Positions 1 through 9,093 of a stretch of 64,000 nucleotides of DNA are shown piece by piece (positions within the stretch are counted from its first letter, which is position 1; each line of letters opens with the position of its first letter). A model generated the notes under the pieces. It was not told where the DNA came from and made no database searches. It worked only from the letters and a program-made list of their open reading frames with translations. The DNA comes from Rhodoplanes sp. (GTDB taxonomy: Bacteria; Pseudomonadota; Alphaproteobacteria; Rhizobiales; Xanthobacteraceae), in assembly GCF_013377085.1 (NCBI RefSeq), contig NZ_JACAAX010000004.1:1-64000 (forward strand). The letters are read 5' to 3'. The position numbers were made by a program, and so were the translations under genes.

Positions 1-112
1 CGCAAGCCGAGGCGTGTCTCGTCGGCGACGAAAAACGATGAAACAGCCGGCGGACACCCGCCCGGGCGCAGCGAAATAGGCTCGGCGGCGGCACCGGATC
101 AGCGGCGCAACG

Positions 113-385
113 TCACCGATAGGCCCAGCGGCAGCGCATCTGCGGCGTGATCACGTCGCCGCTCGGCCGGCGCTCGATCGCCAGCCAGTCGACGCATTCG
201 CGGTAGAGTTGCCGGTTCGGCGTCACCTGGATCCGCGTCGGACCCCGCGCGGCGCGGCGCGCTTGCGCGCGCTCTTCCGCCGATGGCACCGTGTAGCCCG
301 GACCGGCTTGCGCATGCGCCACGCCGAGCCCGGCAGAGACTGCGAGCATGAGCCCCGCGGTCGCGACGCGCCAAAACCCCCGCAT
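113..385 (-). CDS. Small secreted protein of unknown function
   Basis: A 90-residue protein that I do not recognise. Residues 1-25 form a clear Sec signal peptide (Arg near the start, hydrophobic stretch LMLAVSAGLGV, cleavage after AHA), so the mature form is about 65 residues and periplasmic or secreted. It has two cysteines (in RECVDW and QMRCRW) that could form a disulfide. The start is chosen at MRGFW rather than further upstream because an AGGAGG Shine-Dalgarno sequence lies just ahead and the signal peptide begins there. It is divergent from the metallopeptidase gene at 508. No function is inferred. Confidence 0.7.
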   Translation of the reverse strand: MRGFWRVATAGLMLAVSAGLGVAHAQAGPGYTVPSAEERAQARRAARGPTRIQVTPNRQLYRECVDWLAIERRPSGDVITPQMRCRWAYR

Positions 386-507
386 GATCCGTCCTCCTGT
401 GCCCCTTCGGCACGCTCGCGCATCGCCACCGTTCGTGTCAATCTCGGCCGTCCATGATGCCCGGTCATTGTGCCTTCCGGGTCTCAACTGCGTCCGACGG
501 TCCTGCC

Positions 508-936
508 ATGCCCCAATATCCGCTGTCCGATCCGCTCGCCTGGCGCACCGTCAAGGCGCCGTCGCTGATCGCGTTCGAGGTCCTGGCGACCGCGGCGTTT
601 CGCCGGCTGCCGGCGCGGTTCCGCGGCATGTGCGAGGGGCTGGTCATCCAGGTCGACGACTTTCCGACCGAGGAAGTCCTGGACCACATGGACCTGGAGA
701 GCGAGTTCGACCTCCTCGGCCTCTTCCAGGGTGTCGGCCTGCCGTTCCGCTCCGACAGCGCGCCCGGCCAGATGCCCAACATGATCTGGCTCTATCGACG
801 CCCGATCCTCGACTATTGGGCCGAGCACGACGAGACCCTGGGCGCCGTCGTCACCCATGTGCTGGTGCACGAGATCGGCCACCATTTCGGCCTGTCGGAC
901 GACGACATGGAAACGATCGAGAAGGGCGCCGACTGA
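508..936 (+). CDS. Zincin-like metallopeptidase family protein
   Basis: A 142-residue cytoplasmic protein with the zinc motif HEIGHHFGLSD at residues 121-131, which fits HExxHxxGxxD: His121 and His125 as zinc ligands, Glu122 as catalytic base and Asp131 as probable third ligand. This matches the small 'metallopeptidase family' proteins common in alphaproteobacteria, whose substrates are unknown. The start at MPQYPL was preferred over an ATG 54 bases upstream because homologues begin near this point and the extra residues look unstructured. Its stop lies 2 bases from the stop of the convergent gene on the minus strand, so the two transcripts must overlap. Confidence 0.8.
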   Translation: MPQYPLSDPLAWRTVKAPSLIAFEVLATAAFRRLPARFRGMCEGLVIQVDDFPTEEVLDHMDLESEFDLLGLFQGVGLPFRSDSAPGQMPNMIWLYRRPILDYWAEHDETLGAVVTHVLVHEIGHHFGLSDDDMETIEKGAD

Positions 937-938
937 GA

Positions 939-1550
939 TCACCCGGCGGTGCTCCGGGCCTTGACGAGATCGCGCACCGCCGTCTCGGCCCGCCTCACCT
1001 CGGGAATGCCGCGCCACCAATCGTAGACCTCCTGGAGATCGCCGTCGGAGTCGCGGGCGCTGCCGCGGCTGAGCTTCAGGTGTCCGCGTCCGCCGTCGCC
1101 GTCGGTACGCTCGATCGCGGTGATCTCTTGTCCGAAGTGGCTGACCACCGTGCGCCACGGCCGCGCCCTCAGCGTGAACATGCGCTGGTCGGTCACGACA
1201 TGGACGGAACGGGCGGCCTTGACGGCCGCCACCAGCGGTGCGGCCAGCATCCCGAGGCCGATCAGCACGAAGGGCAGGCCGAACAGGGTGAAGCCGAGCC
1301 CGAACAAGGTCGGCATGTCGCCGCCAGCCTGGTCGCGTCCCCACAAGCCGAGCGACAAGCCGATGGCCGATCCCTCCCACACGATGACGAACGTCATCCA
1401 GGCGATCCCGAAGATGAAGATCGGCAGCGTCGGCAGCAGCGCGGAGCGGGGGCTCGGCTGCCCGGCATAGACGATCCGCTCGCGCGGCTGCACTTCGTTG
1501 CAAACCGCGGCCTGGACGGCCGGCGGGAGCGACAGGAGGTCGGCACTCAT
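939..1550 (-). CDS. Membrane protein with PH-like domain
   Basis: A 203-residue protein with two predicted membrane helices (about residues 38-58 and 82-108), followed by a soluble segment beginning [18 protein letters not shown]. That pattern of a short hydrophobic hairpin and then a beta-rich VTDQR module is typical of bacterial PH-like (bPH) membrane proteins; the exact family is not certain. The first 20 residues are polar and include PPAVQAAV. The start at MSADLL has a GGAGG-like site upstream in the minus direction. It is convergent with the metallopeptidase gene. No role can be given beyond membrane association. Confidence 0.7.
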   Translation of the reverse strand: MSADLLSLPPAVQAAVCNEVQPRERIVYAGQPSPRSALLPTLPIFIFGIAWMTFVIVWEGSAIGLSLGLWGRDQAGGDMPTLFGLGFTLFGLPFVLIGLGMLAAPLVAAVKAARSVHVVTDQRMFTLRARPWRTVVSHFGQEITAIERTDGDGGRGHLKLSRGSARDSDGDLQEVYDWWRGIPEVRRAETAVRDLVKARSTAG

Positions 1551-1764
1551 GCGGCTTTCTACCACCGGATCCGTGAACGTAGCGTCACACCTAAGCCGCC
1601 AGGGTGCCCCGGCATGCAGGCCAGGCAGCGCCTCCGCGTCGTGGACCCTCGGGACAAGGGAGGCAACCACCAGCCGCCTTGACCGCGGCGCCGCCAGCGT
1701 TCATCACACGCAACGCGCTCGAACGCGCAAGATCGCAGGACCGACCCGCGCAGGACCGACCGAC

Positions 1765-2370
1765 ATGGACAAGTTCACCACCCTCGAAGGCATCGCCGCA
1801 CCGCTGCGGACCATCAACGTCGACACCGACGCGATCATCCCGAAGCAGTATCTCAAGACCATCAAGCGCACCGGGCTGGGCACCGGCCTGTTCGCCGAGA
1901 AGCGCTTCCGCGACGACGGCTCGGAGAACCCGGACTTCGTCCTCAACAAGCCGGCCTACCGCAAGGCGAAGATCATCGTCGCGGGGGACAATTTCGGCTG
2001 CGGCTCGTCGCGCGAGCACGCGCCCTGGGCGCTGCTCGACTACGGCATCCGCGCCGTGATCTCGACCTCGTTCGGCGACATTTTCTACAACAACTGCTTC
2101 AAGAACGGCGTGCTGCCCATCCGGGTGTCGCCCGAGGATCTGGAAAAGCTGTTCGACGATGCCGAGCGCGGCGCCAACGCGACGCTGTCGATCGATCTCG
2201 AGAAGCAGGAAATCCGCGGCCCCGACGGCGGCACCGTGAGGTTCGAGATCGATTCGCACCGCAAGCATTGCCTGCTGAACGGCCTCGACGATATCGGCCT
2301 GACGCTGGAGAAGAGCAGCAAGATCGCCGGCTTCGAGAGCAAGCTGAAGGAAGACCGCCCCTGGGCGTGA
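1765..2370 (+). CDS. leuD: 3-isopropylmalate dehydratase small subunit
   Basis: LeuD is the swivel-domain subunit of isopropylmalate isomerase, which with the 4Fe-4S LeuC converts 2-isopropylmalate to 3-isopropylmalate in leucine synthesis. The 201-residue length is normal. Family hallmarks are visible: [17 protein letters not shown] near the start and the [17 protein letters not shown] loop that binds substrate. The start is at MDKFTTLEG, where family members begin; the longer open frame upstream has no homology. LeuC is not in this window. The gene is followed by a 35-bp inverted repeat shared with the convergent SDR gene. Confidence 0.95.
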   Translation: MDKFTTLEGIAAPLRTINVDTDAIIPKQYLKTIKRTGLGTGLFAEKRFRDDGSENPDFVLNKPAYRKAKIIVAGDNFGCGSSREHAPWALLDYGIRAVISTSFGDIFYNNCFKNGVLPIRVSPEDLEKLFDDAERGANATLSIDLEKQEIRGPDGGTVRFEIDSHRKHCLLNGLDDIGLTLEKSSKIAGFESKLKEDRPWA

Positions 2371-2381
2371 GCCTTTCGGCC

Positions 2382-2497
2382 CCGTAGGGCGCAATGAGCG
2401 CAGCGAATTGCGCCGATCATGATCGCCGTGTTTCGCTTCGCTCGACCGGGCCTACGGTTTCTTCGGCGCAATTCGCTGCGCTCATTGCGCCCTACGG
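2382..2497. repeat. 35-bp perfect inverted repeat (type E)
   Basis: The arms 2382-2416 and 2463-2497 are exact reverse complements of 35 bases, separated by 46 bases. Each arm contains the core GGCGCAATGAGCGCAGCG or its complement. It lies between convergent leuD and the SDR gene, and the right arm runs into the SDR stop codon at 2492-2494. It could act as a bidirectional transcription terminator. Mobile palindromic repeats of this kind are common in alphaproteobacterial genomes. Confidence 0.85.
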
Positions 2498-3346
2498 CTT
2501 GTCGCCCGCCTTGACGAAGGCCGCGAAGGCCTCGGCGTAATCCGGATGCCAGCGCGACAGCGGCGGCCGGTTCTCGACGATGTCGCCGGCCGCCCACAGG
2601 ATGCGGCGCGCGTCGAGGGCGTGCGACACCTCGTTGTCCGGGCACAGGATGTAGAAGTCGCCGTGCTCCAGCCGCTCCATCATCGACTCGATGGTCTGCT
2701 CCGGCGTCCAGGCGCCGGCCGGCTTCTCGGTGCGTCCGCGCGCCGTCAGCGCCGTGAACACGAAGCCGGGGATCAGCAGATGGGCCGAGACGGCGCAGCC
2801 CTCGGTGGTGCGCAGCTCGTAGGCCAACAGCTCCGTAAAAGTCTTCACGCCCGCCTTCGAGACGTTGTAGGCCGGGTCGCCCGGCGGCGTGGTGATGCCC
2901 TGCTTCGACCCGGTGTTGATCACGAGGCCCGGTCGGCCGCGCGCCATCATGCCGGGAACAAACACCTGGCAGCCGTGGATCACGCCCCACAGATTGACCT
3001 CGAGCACCCGCTGCCAGCTCGCTTCGGGACCGAACATGTGGCTGCCCGGCTGCACGCCGGCATTGTTCATCAGCACGTCGGTGCCGCCGAACTCTTCGCG
3101 CACCGTCGCTTCCAGCTTCTGGAGGTCGTCCAGCCGGCTCACATCGGTCGCCATGGTCATCACGGCAGCATCCGGCACCGCTGTCTTGATGGCCTGGGCG
3201 GCCGCCGCCAGCCGTTCCTCGCCGAGGTCGGCGAGGCACACGGTCAGGCCGAGCCGCGCGAAGCGCGTCGCCGCGGCGCGCCCGATCCCCGACGCGCCGC
3301 CCGTGACCACGGCGACGGCTCCGGGCGCAAAAGCGGGGTGTGGCAT
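2492..3346 (-). CDS. Short-chain dehydrogenase/reductase
   Basis: A 284-residue classical SDR oxidoreductase. The NAD(P)-binding motif TGGASGIG is at residues 15-22, NNAG at 94-97, and the catalytic triad is Ser147, Tyr160 and Lys164 (YNVSK). Asp40 at the end of the second strand (CLADLG) suggests NAD(H) preference. The start has a strong GAGGAG site. It is the last gene on the minus strand of the purine island, 187 bases after arcC, so it may or may not belong to that operon. The substrate cannot be told from sequence. The last codons lie in the inverted-repeat arm. Confidence 0.85.
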   Translation of the reverse strand: MPHPAFAPGAVAVVTGGASGIGRAAATRFARLGLTVCLADLGEERLAAAAQAIKTAVPDAAVMTMATDVSRLDDLQKLEATVREEFGGTDVLMNNAGVQPGSHMFGPEASWQRVLEVNLWGVIHGCQVFVPGMMARGRPGLVINTGSKQGITTPPGDPAYNVSKAGVKTFTELLAYELRTTEGCAVSAHLLIPGFVFTALTARGRTEKPAGAWTPEQTIESMMERLEHGDFYILCPDNEVSHALDARRILWAAGDIVENRPPLSRWHPDYAEAFAAFVKAGDKP

Positions 3347-3533
3347 CGGGGTCTCCTCGTTCGCGACGGACCGTCCAGCCGAAAACGCGTGTTCGGGCGA
3401 TCCCGTGTACCCGAAATCGCCGGAACCCGCTGTGCCCGTTTCGCAATGGAGCATAACGCTGACGGCGCGACATTGATCGCCCGTCAGCGATCTCGCCGAT
3501 TTGAACGGATTGTCGGTCGTCCCGGCCGCCGGC

Positions 3534-4478
3534 TTACGGCGTGATGCGCGTGCCGCCGCGGCCGGCGAGCGCCGCGGCGAGGTGCTCCTGGTCGGTGATG
3601 ATGGCCTCGCGGCCACCGCCTTCCAGGAACTCGACCACGGCCTGCACCTTGGGCAGCATGCTGCCGGGCTTGAAGTGCCCCTCGGCCATGTGGCGCTTCG
3701 CGTCGGCCACCGTGATGGTGTCGAGCGTCCGCTGCTTCGGCGTGCCGAAATCGAGGCACACCTTCTCGACCCCGGTGGTGATGACCAGCACCTCGGCGCC
3801 GAGCTGGCGCGCCAGCAGGCTGGAGGCGAGATCCTTGTCGACCACGGCGGAGGCGCCGCTGATGTCGCCGTTCGGCTCCTGGACCACGGCGATGCCGCCG
3901 CCGCCCGCCGCCACCACGACGAAGCCCGCATCGAGCAGGGTCTTCACCGCGTCGATGTCGAGAATGGCCTTCGGGTCGGGCGAGGCGACGACGCGGCGCC
4001 AGCCGCGGCCGGCGTCCTCGACGATGGCCCAGCCGTCGTTGCGCCGGTGCTCCTCGGCCTTCTCCCTGGCGAGGAACGAGCCGATCGGCTTGGTCGGGTT
4101 GCGGAACGCCGGATCGTCCGGGTCGACCAGCACCAGCGTCACCAGCGCGGCCGGCGAGCGGGCGAGGCCGGCCCGGCGCAGCGCGTTGCGCAAGGCGAGC
4201 TCGAGCTGATAGCCGAGCGCGCCCTGGGTGTCGGCGACGCAGGAATCGAGCGGCACCTGGTGCATGGTCGGTGCGGCGAGCTCGGAGCGGCGCAGGATGA
4301 ACCCGACCTGCGGGCCGTTCCCGTGCGTCACCACCAGCCGCAGCTCGGGATCGCGCAGCAGGGACACGATCTCCCCGCAGGCGCGCTCCGCGGCCCGGTA
4401 CTGGTCGGGCACCGACTGGTGCGTCTCGTCCGAGATGAACGAGTTCCCGCCGAGCGCGACGACAACCGTCTTCTTCAT
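3534..4478 (-). CDS. arcC: Carbamate kinase
   Basis: A 314-residue amino-acid-kinase-fold enzyme that makes ATP from carbamoyl phosphate and ADP, releasing ammonia and CO2. Family features are the start VVALGGNSF, the VVTHGNGPQVG loop, VVAAGGGGIAVV and the late VDKDLASSLLA segment. Its length equals the usual ~310 residues. It directly follows ygeW with a 32-base gap, the same pairing seen around E. coli ygeW/yqeA, so it probably converts the carbamoyl phosphate released by the transcarbamoylase into ATP. A GGAGG site precedes the ATG. Confidence 0.92.
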   Translation of the reverse strand: MKKTVVVALGGNSFISDETHQSVPDQYRAAERACGEIVSLLRDPELRLVVTHGNGPQVGFILRRSELAAPTMHQVPLDSCVADTQGALGYQLELALRNALRRAGLARSPAALVTLVLVDPDDPAFRNPTKPIGSFLAREKAEEHRRNDGWAIVEDAGRGWRRVVASPDPKAILDIDAVKTLLDAGFVVVAAGGGGIAVVQEPNGDISGASAVVDKDLASSLLARQLGAEVLVITTGVEKVCLDFGTPKQRTLDTITVADAKRHMAEGHFKPGSMLPKVQAVVEFLEGGGREAIITDQEHLAAALAGRGGTRITP

Positions 4479-4510
4479 GCCAGCCTCCTTCCGGCGGAGA
4501 CCGCCGGCAA

Positions 4511-5701
4511 TCAGATGCTCAATGCCTTGGCGCGACGGACGATCTGCTCCAGCTTGGCGCCCGGATCGGAGAGGCGCGTCAGGAACATCAGGGCGCTGAT
4601 GACGAACGGCTTGTAGCTCGCCTCGTTGTAGGTCGGGATGCGGTACTGCTCGAACACCTCGGCGCTCACCTCGCCCGCCTTGCAGCTCACGTCGGTGATG
4701 TCGGCCGGCAGGCAGTGCATGTAGAGCGCCGACTTGTCGCGGGTCAGGTTCATCTTGGCCCGGTCGCATTCCCAATTCTGGAACTTGGCGTTGTTGGCGA
4801 GGCACTCCTTCTCCAGCGCCTTGAGCCCGTCCTTGTCGGAAACCTTCAGGAGCTCGGTGCGGCGCTGCATGACCTGATAGGGCGCCCACGACTTCGGATA
4901 GACGATATCGGCGCCCGTGAAGGCCTGCTCCATGCTGTTGACCACCTCGAACGAGCCGCCGCTCTCGGTCGCGTTCTTGCGGGCGACCTCGATCACCTCG
5001 GGGATCAGGCCGTAGCCCTCCGGGTGCGCCAGGCTCACCTGCATGCCGAAGCGGCTCATCAGGCCGATGACGCCCTGCGGCACCGACAGCGGCTTGCCGT
5101 AGCTCGGGCTGTAGGCCCAGGTCATGGCGATCTTCTTGCCGCGCAGGTTTTCCAATCCGCCGAAATGCTTCTTCAGCCAGGCGAGGTCGGCGAGCGCCTG
5201 GGTCGGGTGGTCGACGTCGCACTGCAGGTTGATGATGCTGGGGCGCCGATGCAGCACGCCCTTCTGCGTGCCTTCGGTGAGCGCGTCACCGACCTCGCGC
5301 ATGTACTTGTTGCCTTCGCCCAGGAACATGTCGTCGCGGATGCCGATCGCCTCCGCCATGAAGCTGATCATGTTGGCGGTCTCGCGCACCGTCTCGCCAT
5401 GCGCGATCTGGCTCTTCTCCTCGTCGAGCTCCGACAGCGTGAAGCCGAGCGCGCTCGCGGCGGCCGCGAAGGAGAACCGGGTGCGGGTCGAGTTGTCGCG
5501 GAAGATCGAGATGGCGAGACCCGCGTCGAAGGCCCGGTAGGAGATGCCCTCCTTGTGAAGCTGCTTGAGCGTCTCGGCGAGCGTCAGGATCGCCTTGATC
5601 TCTTCGGTCGGGTGCTCCCAGGTGATCAGGAAGTCCTTCTGGAAGAGGTTGGTCTTCAGGGCCTGGAAGGCGGCGAGCTCTTTCTCGACGGCGGCGCTCA
5701 T
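4511..5701 (-). CDS. ygeW: Knotted carbamoyltransferase YgeW
   Basis: A 396-residue member of the aspartate/ornithine carbamoyltransferase superfamily, YgeW type. The phosphate-binding STRTR motif is at 71-75, HPTQ at 165-168, and the C-terminal MHCLPAD loop is present. The extended central segment (FLGEGNKYMREVGDAL) and the length above the ~335 residues of OTCase are typical of the knotted YgeW group. The native substrate is not firmly known. In urate-degrading clusters it is thought to phosphorolyse a carbamoylated intermediate to carbamoyl phosphate for ArcC. It lies between ygfK (67-base gap) and arcC. Confidence 0.93.
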   Translation of the reverse strand: MSAAVEKELAAFQALKTNLFQKDFLITWEHPTEEIKAILTLAETLKQLHKEGISYRAFDAGLAISIFRDNSTRTRFSFAAAASALGFTLSELDEEKSQIAHGETVRETANMISFMAEAIGIRDDMFLGEGNKYMREVGDALTEGTQKGVLHRRPSIINLQCDVDHPTQALADLAWLKKHFGGLENLRGKKIAMTWAYSPSYGKPLSVPQGVIGLMSRFGMQVSLAHPEGYGLIPEVIEVARKNATESGGSFEVVNSMEQAFTGADIVYPKSWAPYQVMQRRTELLKVSDKDGLKALEKECLANNAKFQNWECDRAKMNLTRDKSALYMHCLPADITDVSCKAGEVSAEVFEQYRIPTYNEASYKPFVISALMFLTRLSDPGAKLEQIVRRAKALSI

Positions 5702-5767
5702 GGCGGGTTCCTTGCGGGATGGAGTAGGGCAGGGATCGGCTTGGTGGGTCCGGGGTGGAGGTGTCGG

Positions 5768-8700
5768 TCAGTGCCCCGGCAGCACCGGCTCGGCGTCGAG
5801 CAGGGCGATGAGGGTGGCGCAGGGGGTGAGGTCGATGGCTTCGCCTTCGGCGAGAGCGCTGGTCGGCTCCGACGAGAGCCATTCCCATGTGCGTGGCTGG
5901 AGGCGGGCGACGAGCTTCTCCGAGCGGTACACGGCCGCACCGTCGCGGCGCTCCAGGCTGTGGAGGCGACCTCCGAGCCGTGCCTCGACGACGGTCGCGT
6001 CGGCGCTGCGCACCAGGCGGAACGCGTCGCCGTGGGCCTCGCGCCAGCCGTCACCGTCGATCCAGAACCGCGGCTTCTCCTGGTAGGGCGCGCCGGCGGT
6101 CGGGCAGAACGTGGTGCAGTTTCCGCACTCGTTGCAGTAGTCGCCGATATTGACGATCTGCACGCGCTGGCCCACGGCGTGCGGCTTTGCACCGGCGTCG
6201 ACCAGCGCGCCGCCGCGCGCGACCAGCGAAGGCCAGGTGACGCTGAACGGCGAGACCGTGTAGGCGAGGTTGGCGCGGTTCGGGCAGACGGTGACGCACA
6301 GGCTGCACAGGTCGTCGCAGTCGAGGCAACGGCTTGCTTCGCGCACGGCCGCCTCGGGGCCGAAGCCTCCGACGACCTCCGCGAAGCCGGTCCGCTCCGC
6401 GACGGGGAGCACCGGCACGGTCTGCGGGGGCACGCTCCGCGCCTTCTTGTCGAGGAGCGCCGCCGGCTTAGCCTGCTTGTCGAGCGCCGGTTCCGCCTCC
6501 GGGGCGATGCCGTGGCGGCGTGCGATCTCGGCCGCGACCGCATGGCCGTCGGCGATGGCCTTGATGACCGACGCCGCGCCGCGCGACACGTCGCCGCCGG
6601 CGAACAGCCCGGCGACACTGGTCTCGCAGGTGGTGGCGTCGACGACCAGCGTGCCGTCGCGCCGGCGCGCGACCTCGAGGCCCTCGAGGAAGTCCAGCAC
6701 CGGCTCCTGGCCGATGGCCGGGATCACGGCGTCGGCGGGCAGCAGCACCTCGTCGCCGCCGGCGGGCACCGGCCGCGGCCGACCCGAATCGTCGGGCGGT
6801 CCCAGGATCATCCGGGTGCAGGCGAGGCCGACGACCCGGCCGCCTTCGGTCACGATGCGGGCAGGCGCCAGGAGGTCGCGGATGACGGCGCCCTCCTCGA
6901 TGCACTGCAGCACCTCCTCGGCGTCGGCCGGCATCTCGGCGCGGGTGCGGCGATAGATGATCGACACCTCGCCGTCCGGGGCGAGGCGACGCGCCGTGCG
7001 GGCGGCGTCCATCGCCGAGTTGCCGCCGCCGACGACCAGGATGCGGCGACCGAGCGCGGGCGGCCGTTTGGCGCGCACCGCATTCAGGAACTCCAGCGCG
7101 TCGACCACGCCGGCGGCGGTCTCGCCGTCGATCGCGAGCCGCTTGCCGCGCTGCGCGCCGATGGCGAGGAAGACGTAAGGATAGTCCCGGCGCAACTGGT
7201 CGAGCGTCATGTCGCGGCCGAGCGCCTTGCCGAATGCGATGGGCACGCCGAGCGTCCGGAGCCGGTCGACGTCCTGCTCGATCGCGTCGCCGGCGAGCCG
7301 GTAGCCCGGGACGACGCCGTTCACCGTGCCGCCCGCCGCCGCCCTGGCGTCGAACAGCGCCGGCTCGAAACCCGACTTGGCGAGATAGTATGCGGCGGCG
7401 AGCCCGGCCGGCCCGGCGCCGACGATGGCGACCTTGATGCCGTTGGGCGGCCCGGCGCGTTCCGGCGACGCCTCGCCGTGCTCGAAGGCGAAGCGCTTCA
7501 CCTCGCGGATGGCGAGGGGCGCGTCGTAGAAATTGCGGACGCAGCGCTCGGTGCAGGGGTGGTCGCAGATGCTGCCGGTCATGCCGGGCTGCGGGTTGGT
7601 GCGCAGGATGACGTCGAGCGCGTCGGAGGGGCGCCCGTGTCCCACCAGCCACAGATAGTCGGCGATGTTCTGGTGCGCCGGGCACGCCTCCTGGCAGGGC
7701 GCGGCGATGCAGTCGAAGCGGCCGAGCGCACGCGGCCCCTTGAAGACCAGCGGGCGCTCGCGGCTGGCGTAGCGTTCGTCCCGTGCGACCGACTCGGCAT
7801 GGCGGGCCAGATTGAAGCGGGCGCCGCGCCCGCCGGACCTCGCCTGCACGAACGCCTCGATGCTGTCGGCCCCGGCGTCCGCCATGGCGGCGTCCAGGTT
7901 GACGAGATACTGCTGCAGCCGCGCGTAGCCGCCGGGCTTCAGCAGATCGGTGCAGACCGTGACGGGCCCGAGCCCGTCGGCCACCAGGTCGGCGAAGTTC
8001 CGGGCGTCGGCGCCGCCGCAGAAGCTGATCGGAACCCGCCCGTCCAGCTCGTCCGTCACCAGGCCCGCCAGGGTCAGGGTCAGCGGATGCAGCGAGCGGC
8101 CGGACATGTACATCATCTTCTCGGCGGCCGGGAAGACGGGACGCCGGTTGACCACCTCCAGCGTGTTCGACAGCTTGAGCCCGAAGCTCTGCGGGCGGCC
8201 GGCGGCGATCTCGGCGAGGTTCTTCACCATCGTCATGGCGTCTTCGAAGCGCGGGTCGTGCTCGAACGCCGCGTCCGGAACCTCGATGTCGAAGCCGAGC
8301 GTCCGGTTGAGGATGCTGCGCAACCGGTCGGGGCCGAGCAGCGTCGGATTGAGCTTCACCCAGGTGTGGACGCCCAGCTCCGTCAGCAGGTAGCGCGCGA
8401 TGCGCTCGATCTCGGCCGGCGGGCAGCCGTGCATGGTCGACAGCGTGATGTGGTCCGAGATCCGAAGCGGGATCTCGATGTCGCGCACCGCCGGATAGAC
8501 CTTCGCGACCGCCTCGACGGCCGCCGGCAGCGCCTCGCTCGCGTCGCGCAGCGAGGCGATGAATCGCTGCACGCGCGGCGTCTGGATGCCGGCGAGGTCG
8601 TAGCCGACGCTCATCGCGAAATGGGTGCCGGGATCGGCGAGGCCCATCCGGTGCGCCAGCGCGTGCACCAGCACCCAGGCGTTGAGGTATTCGTCGTAGG

Positions 8701-9052
8701 ACTGCTCGAGCTTCAGCTCCTGCGACCATTCGCAGTTGTAGGTCTCGTCGGCCGAGTCGATGCAGGGTCGGCTGACGGCGATCTCGTCTAGAATCTGGAC
8801 CGTCTTCAGCTCGATGAAGCGTGCGCCGCACAGCCAGCTCGCCACGATGTTCTGGGCGAGCTGCGTGTGCGGACCGGCGGCGACGCCGAGCGGCGCGGCC
8901 ACCGTGTGCCCGAACATGCGCGCGGCGACCCGCGGCCCGGGAACGGCGAAGTTGGCCTGCGGAATCCCCATGACCGAGTCGCGCGATTCCAGCTCGCCGA
9001 AGATCCAGCGAGCCAGCAGCTCGATCGGAGCGGGACGGAACGGCTTGTCCAT
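5768..9052 (-). CDS. ygfK: Flavin/Fe-S oxidoreductase YgfK
   Basis: A 1094-residue multidomain protein annotated in databases as 'putative selenate reductase subunit YgfK'. Residues 1-430 resemble a dihydroorotate-dehydrogenase-like barrel. Fe-S cysteines follow at 448, 453, 457, 496, 500 and 504. A glutamate-synthase small-subunit-like FAD/NAD(P) module has GAGPAG at 545-550 and GGGNSAMD near 675-682. The C-terminal 4Fe-4S region has Cys909, 912, 916, 919, 923 and Cys973, 976, 979, 983. This layout parallels dihydropyrimidine dehydrogenase. It is required for urate use in E. coli-type clusters, and the N-terminal domain may reduce a purine-derived ring. The ATG at 9052 is where homologues begin. 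Confidence 0.93.
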   Translation of the reverse strand: MDKPFRPAPIELLARWIFGELESRDSVMGIPQANFAVPGPRVAARMFGHTVAAPLGVAAGPHTQLAQNIVASWLCGARFIELKTVQILDEIAVSRPCIDSADETYNCEWSQELKLEQSYDEYLNAWVLVHALAHRMGLADPGTHFAMSVGYDLAGIQTPRVQRFIASLRDASEALPAAVEAVAKVYPAVRDIEIPLRISDHITLSTMHGCPPAEIERIARYLLTELGVHTWVKLNPTLLGPDRLRSILNRTLGFDIEVPDAAFEHDPRFEDAMTMVKNLAEIAAGRPQSFGLKLSNTLEVVNRRPVFPAAEKMMYMSGRSLHPLTLTLAGLVTDELDGRVPISFCGGADARNFADLVADGLGPVTVCTDLLKPGGYARLQQYLVNLDAAMADAGADSIEAFVQARSGGRGARFNLARHAESVARDERYASRERPLVFKGPRALGRFDCIAAPCQEACPAHQNIADYLWLVGHGRPSDALDVILRTNPQPGMTGSICDHPCTERCVRNFYDAPLAIREVKRFAFEHGEASPERAGPPNGIKVAIVGAGPAGLAAAYYLAKSGFEPALFDARAAAGGTVNGVVPGYRLAGDAIEQDVDRLRTLGVPIAFGKALGRDMTLDQLRRDYPYVFLAIGAQRGKRLAIDGETAAGVVDALEFLNAVRAKRPPALGRRILVVGGGNSAMDAARTARRLAPDGEVSIIYRRTRAEMPADAEEVLQCIEEGAVIRDLLAPARIVTEGGRVVGLACTRMILGPPDDSGRPRPVPAGGDEVLLPADAVIPAIGQEPVLDFLEGLEVARRRDGTLVVDATTCETSVAGLFAGGDVSRGAASVIKAIADGHAVAAEIARRHGIAPEAEPALDKQAKPAALLDKKARSVPPQTVPVLPVAERTGFAEVVGGFGPEAAVREASRCLDCDDLCSLCVTVCPNRANLAYTVSPFSVTWPSLVARGGALVDAGAKPHAVGQRVQIVNIGDYCNECGNCTTFCPTAGAPYQEKPRFWIDGDGWREAHGDAFRLVRSADATVVEARLGGRLHSLERRDGAAVYRSEKLVARLQPRTWEWLSSEPTSALAEGEAIDLTPCATLIALLDAEPVLPGH

Positions 9053-9093
9053 GGAGCACCCGTGGGTTGTCTTCGCCTCTCGAGCCGGGAAGG

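Noticed and set aside
4715-8791. 1358-codon open frame on the plus strand opposite ygeW and ygfK
   Set aside because: It is an antisense frame kept open by high GC at third positions. Both genes it overlaps have strong family motifs; the frame's translation is Arg/Ala/Asp-rich with none.
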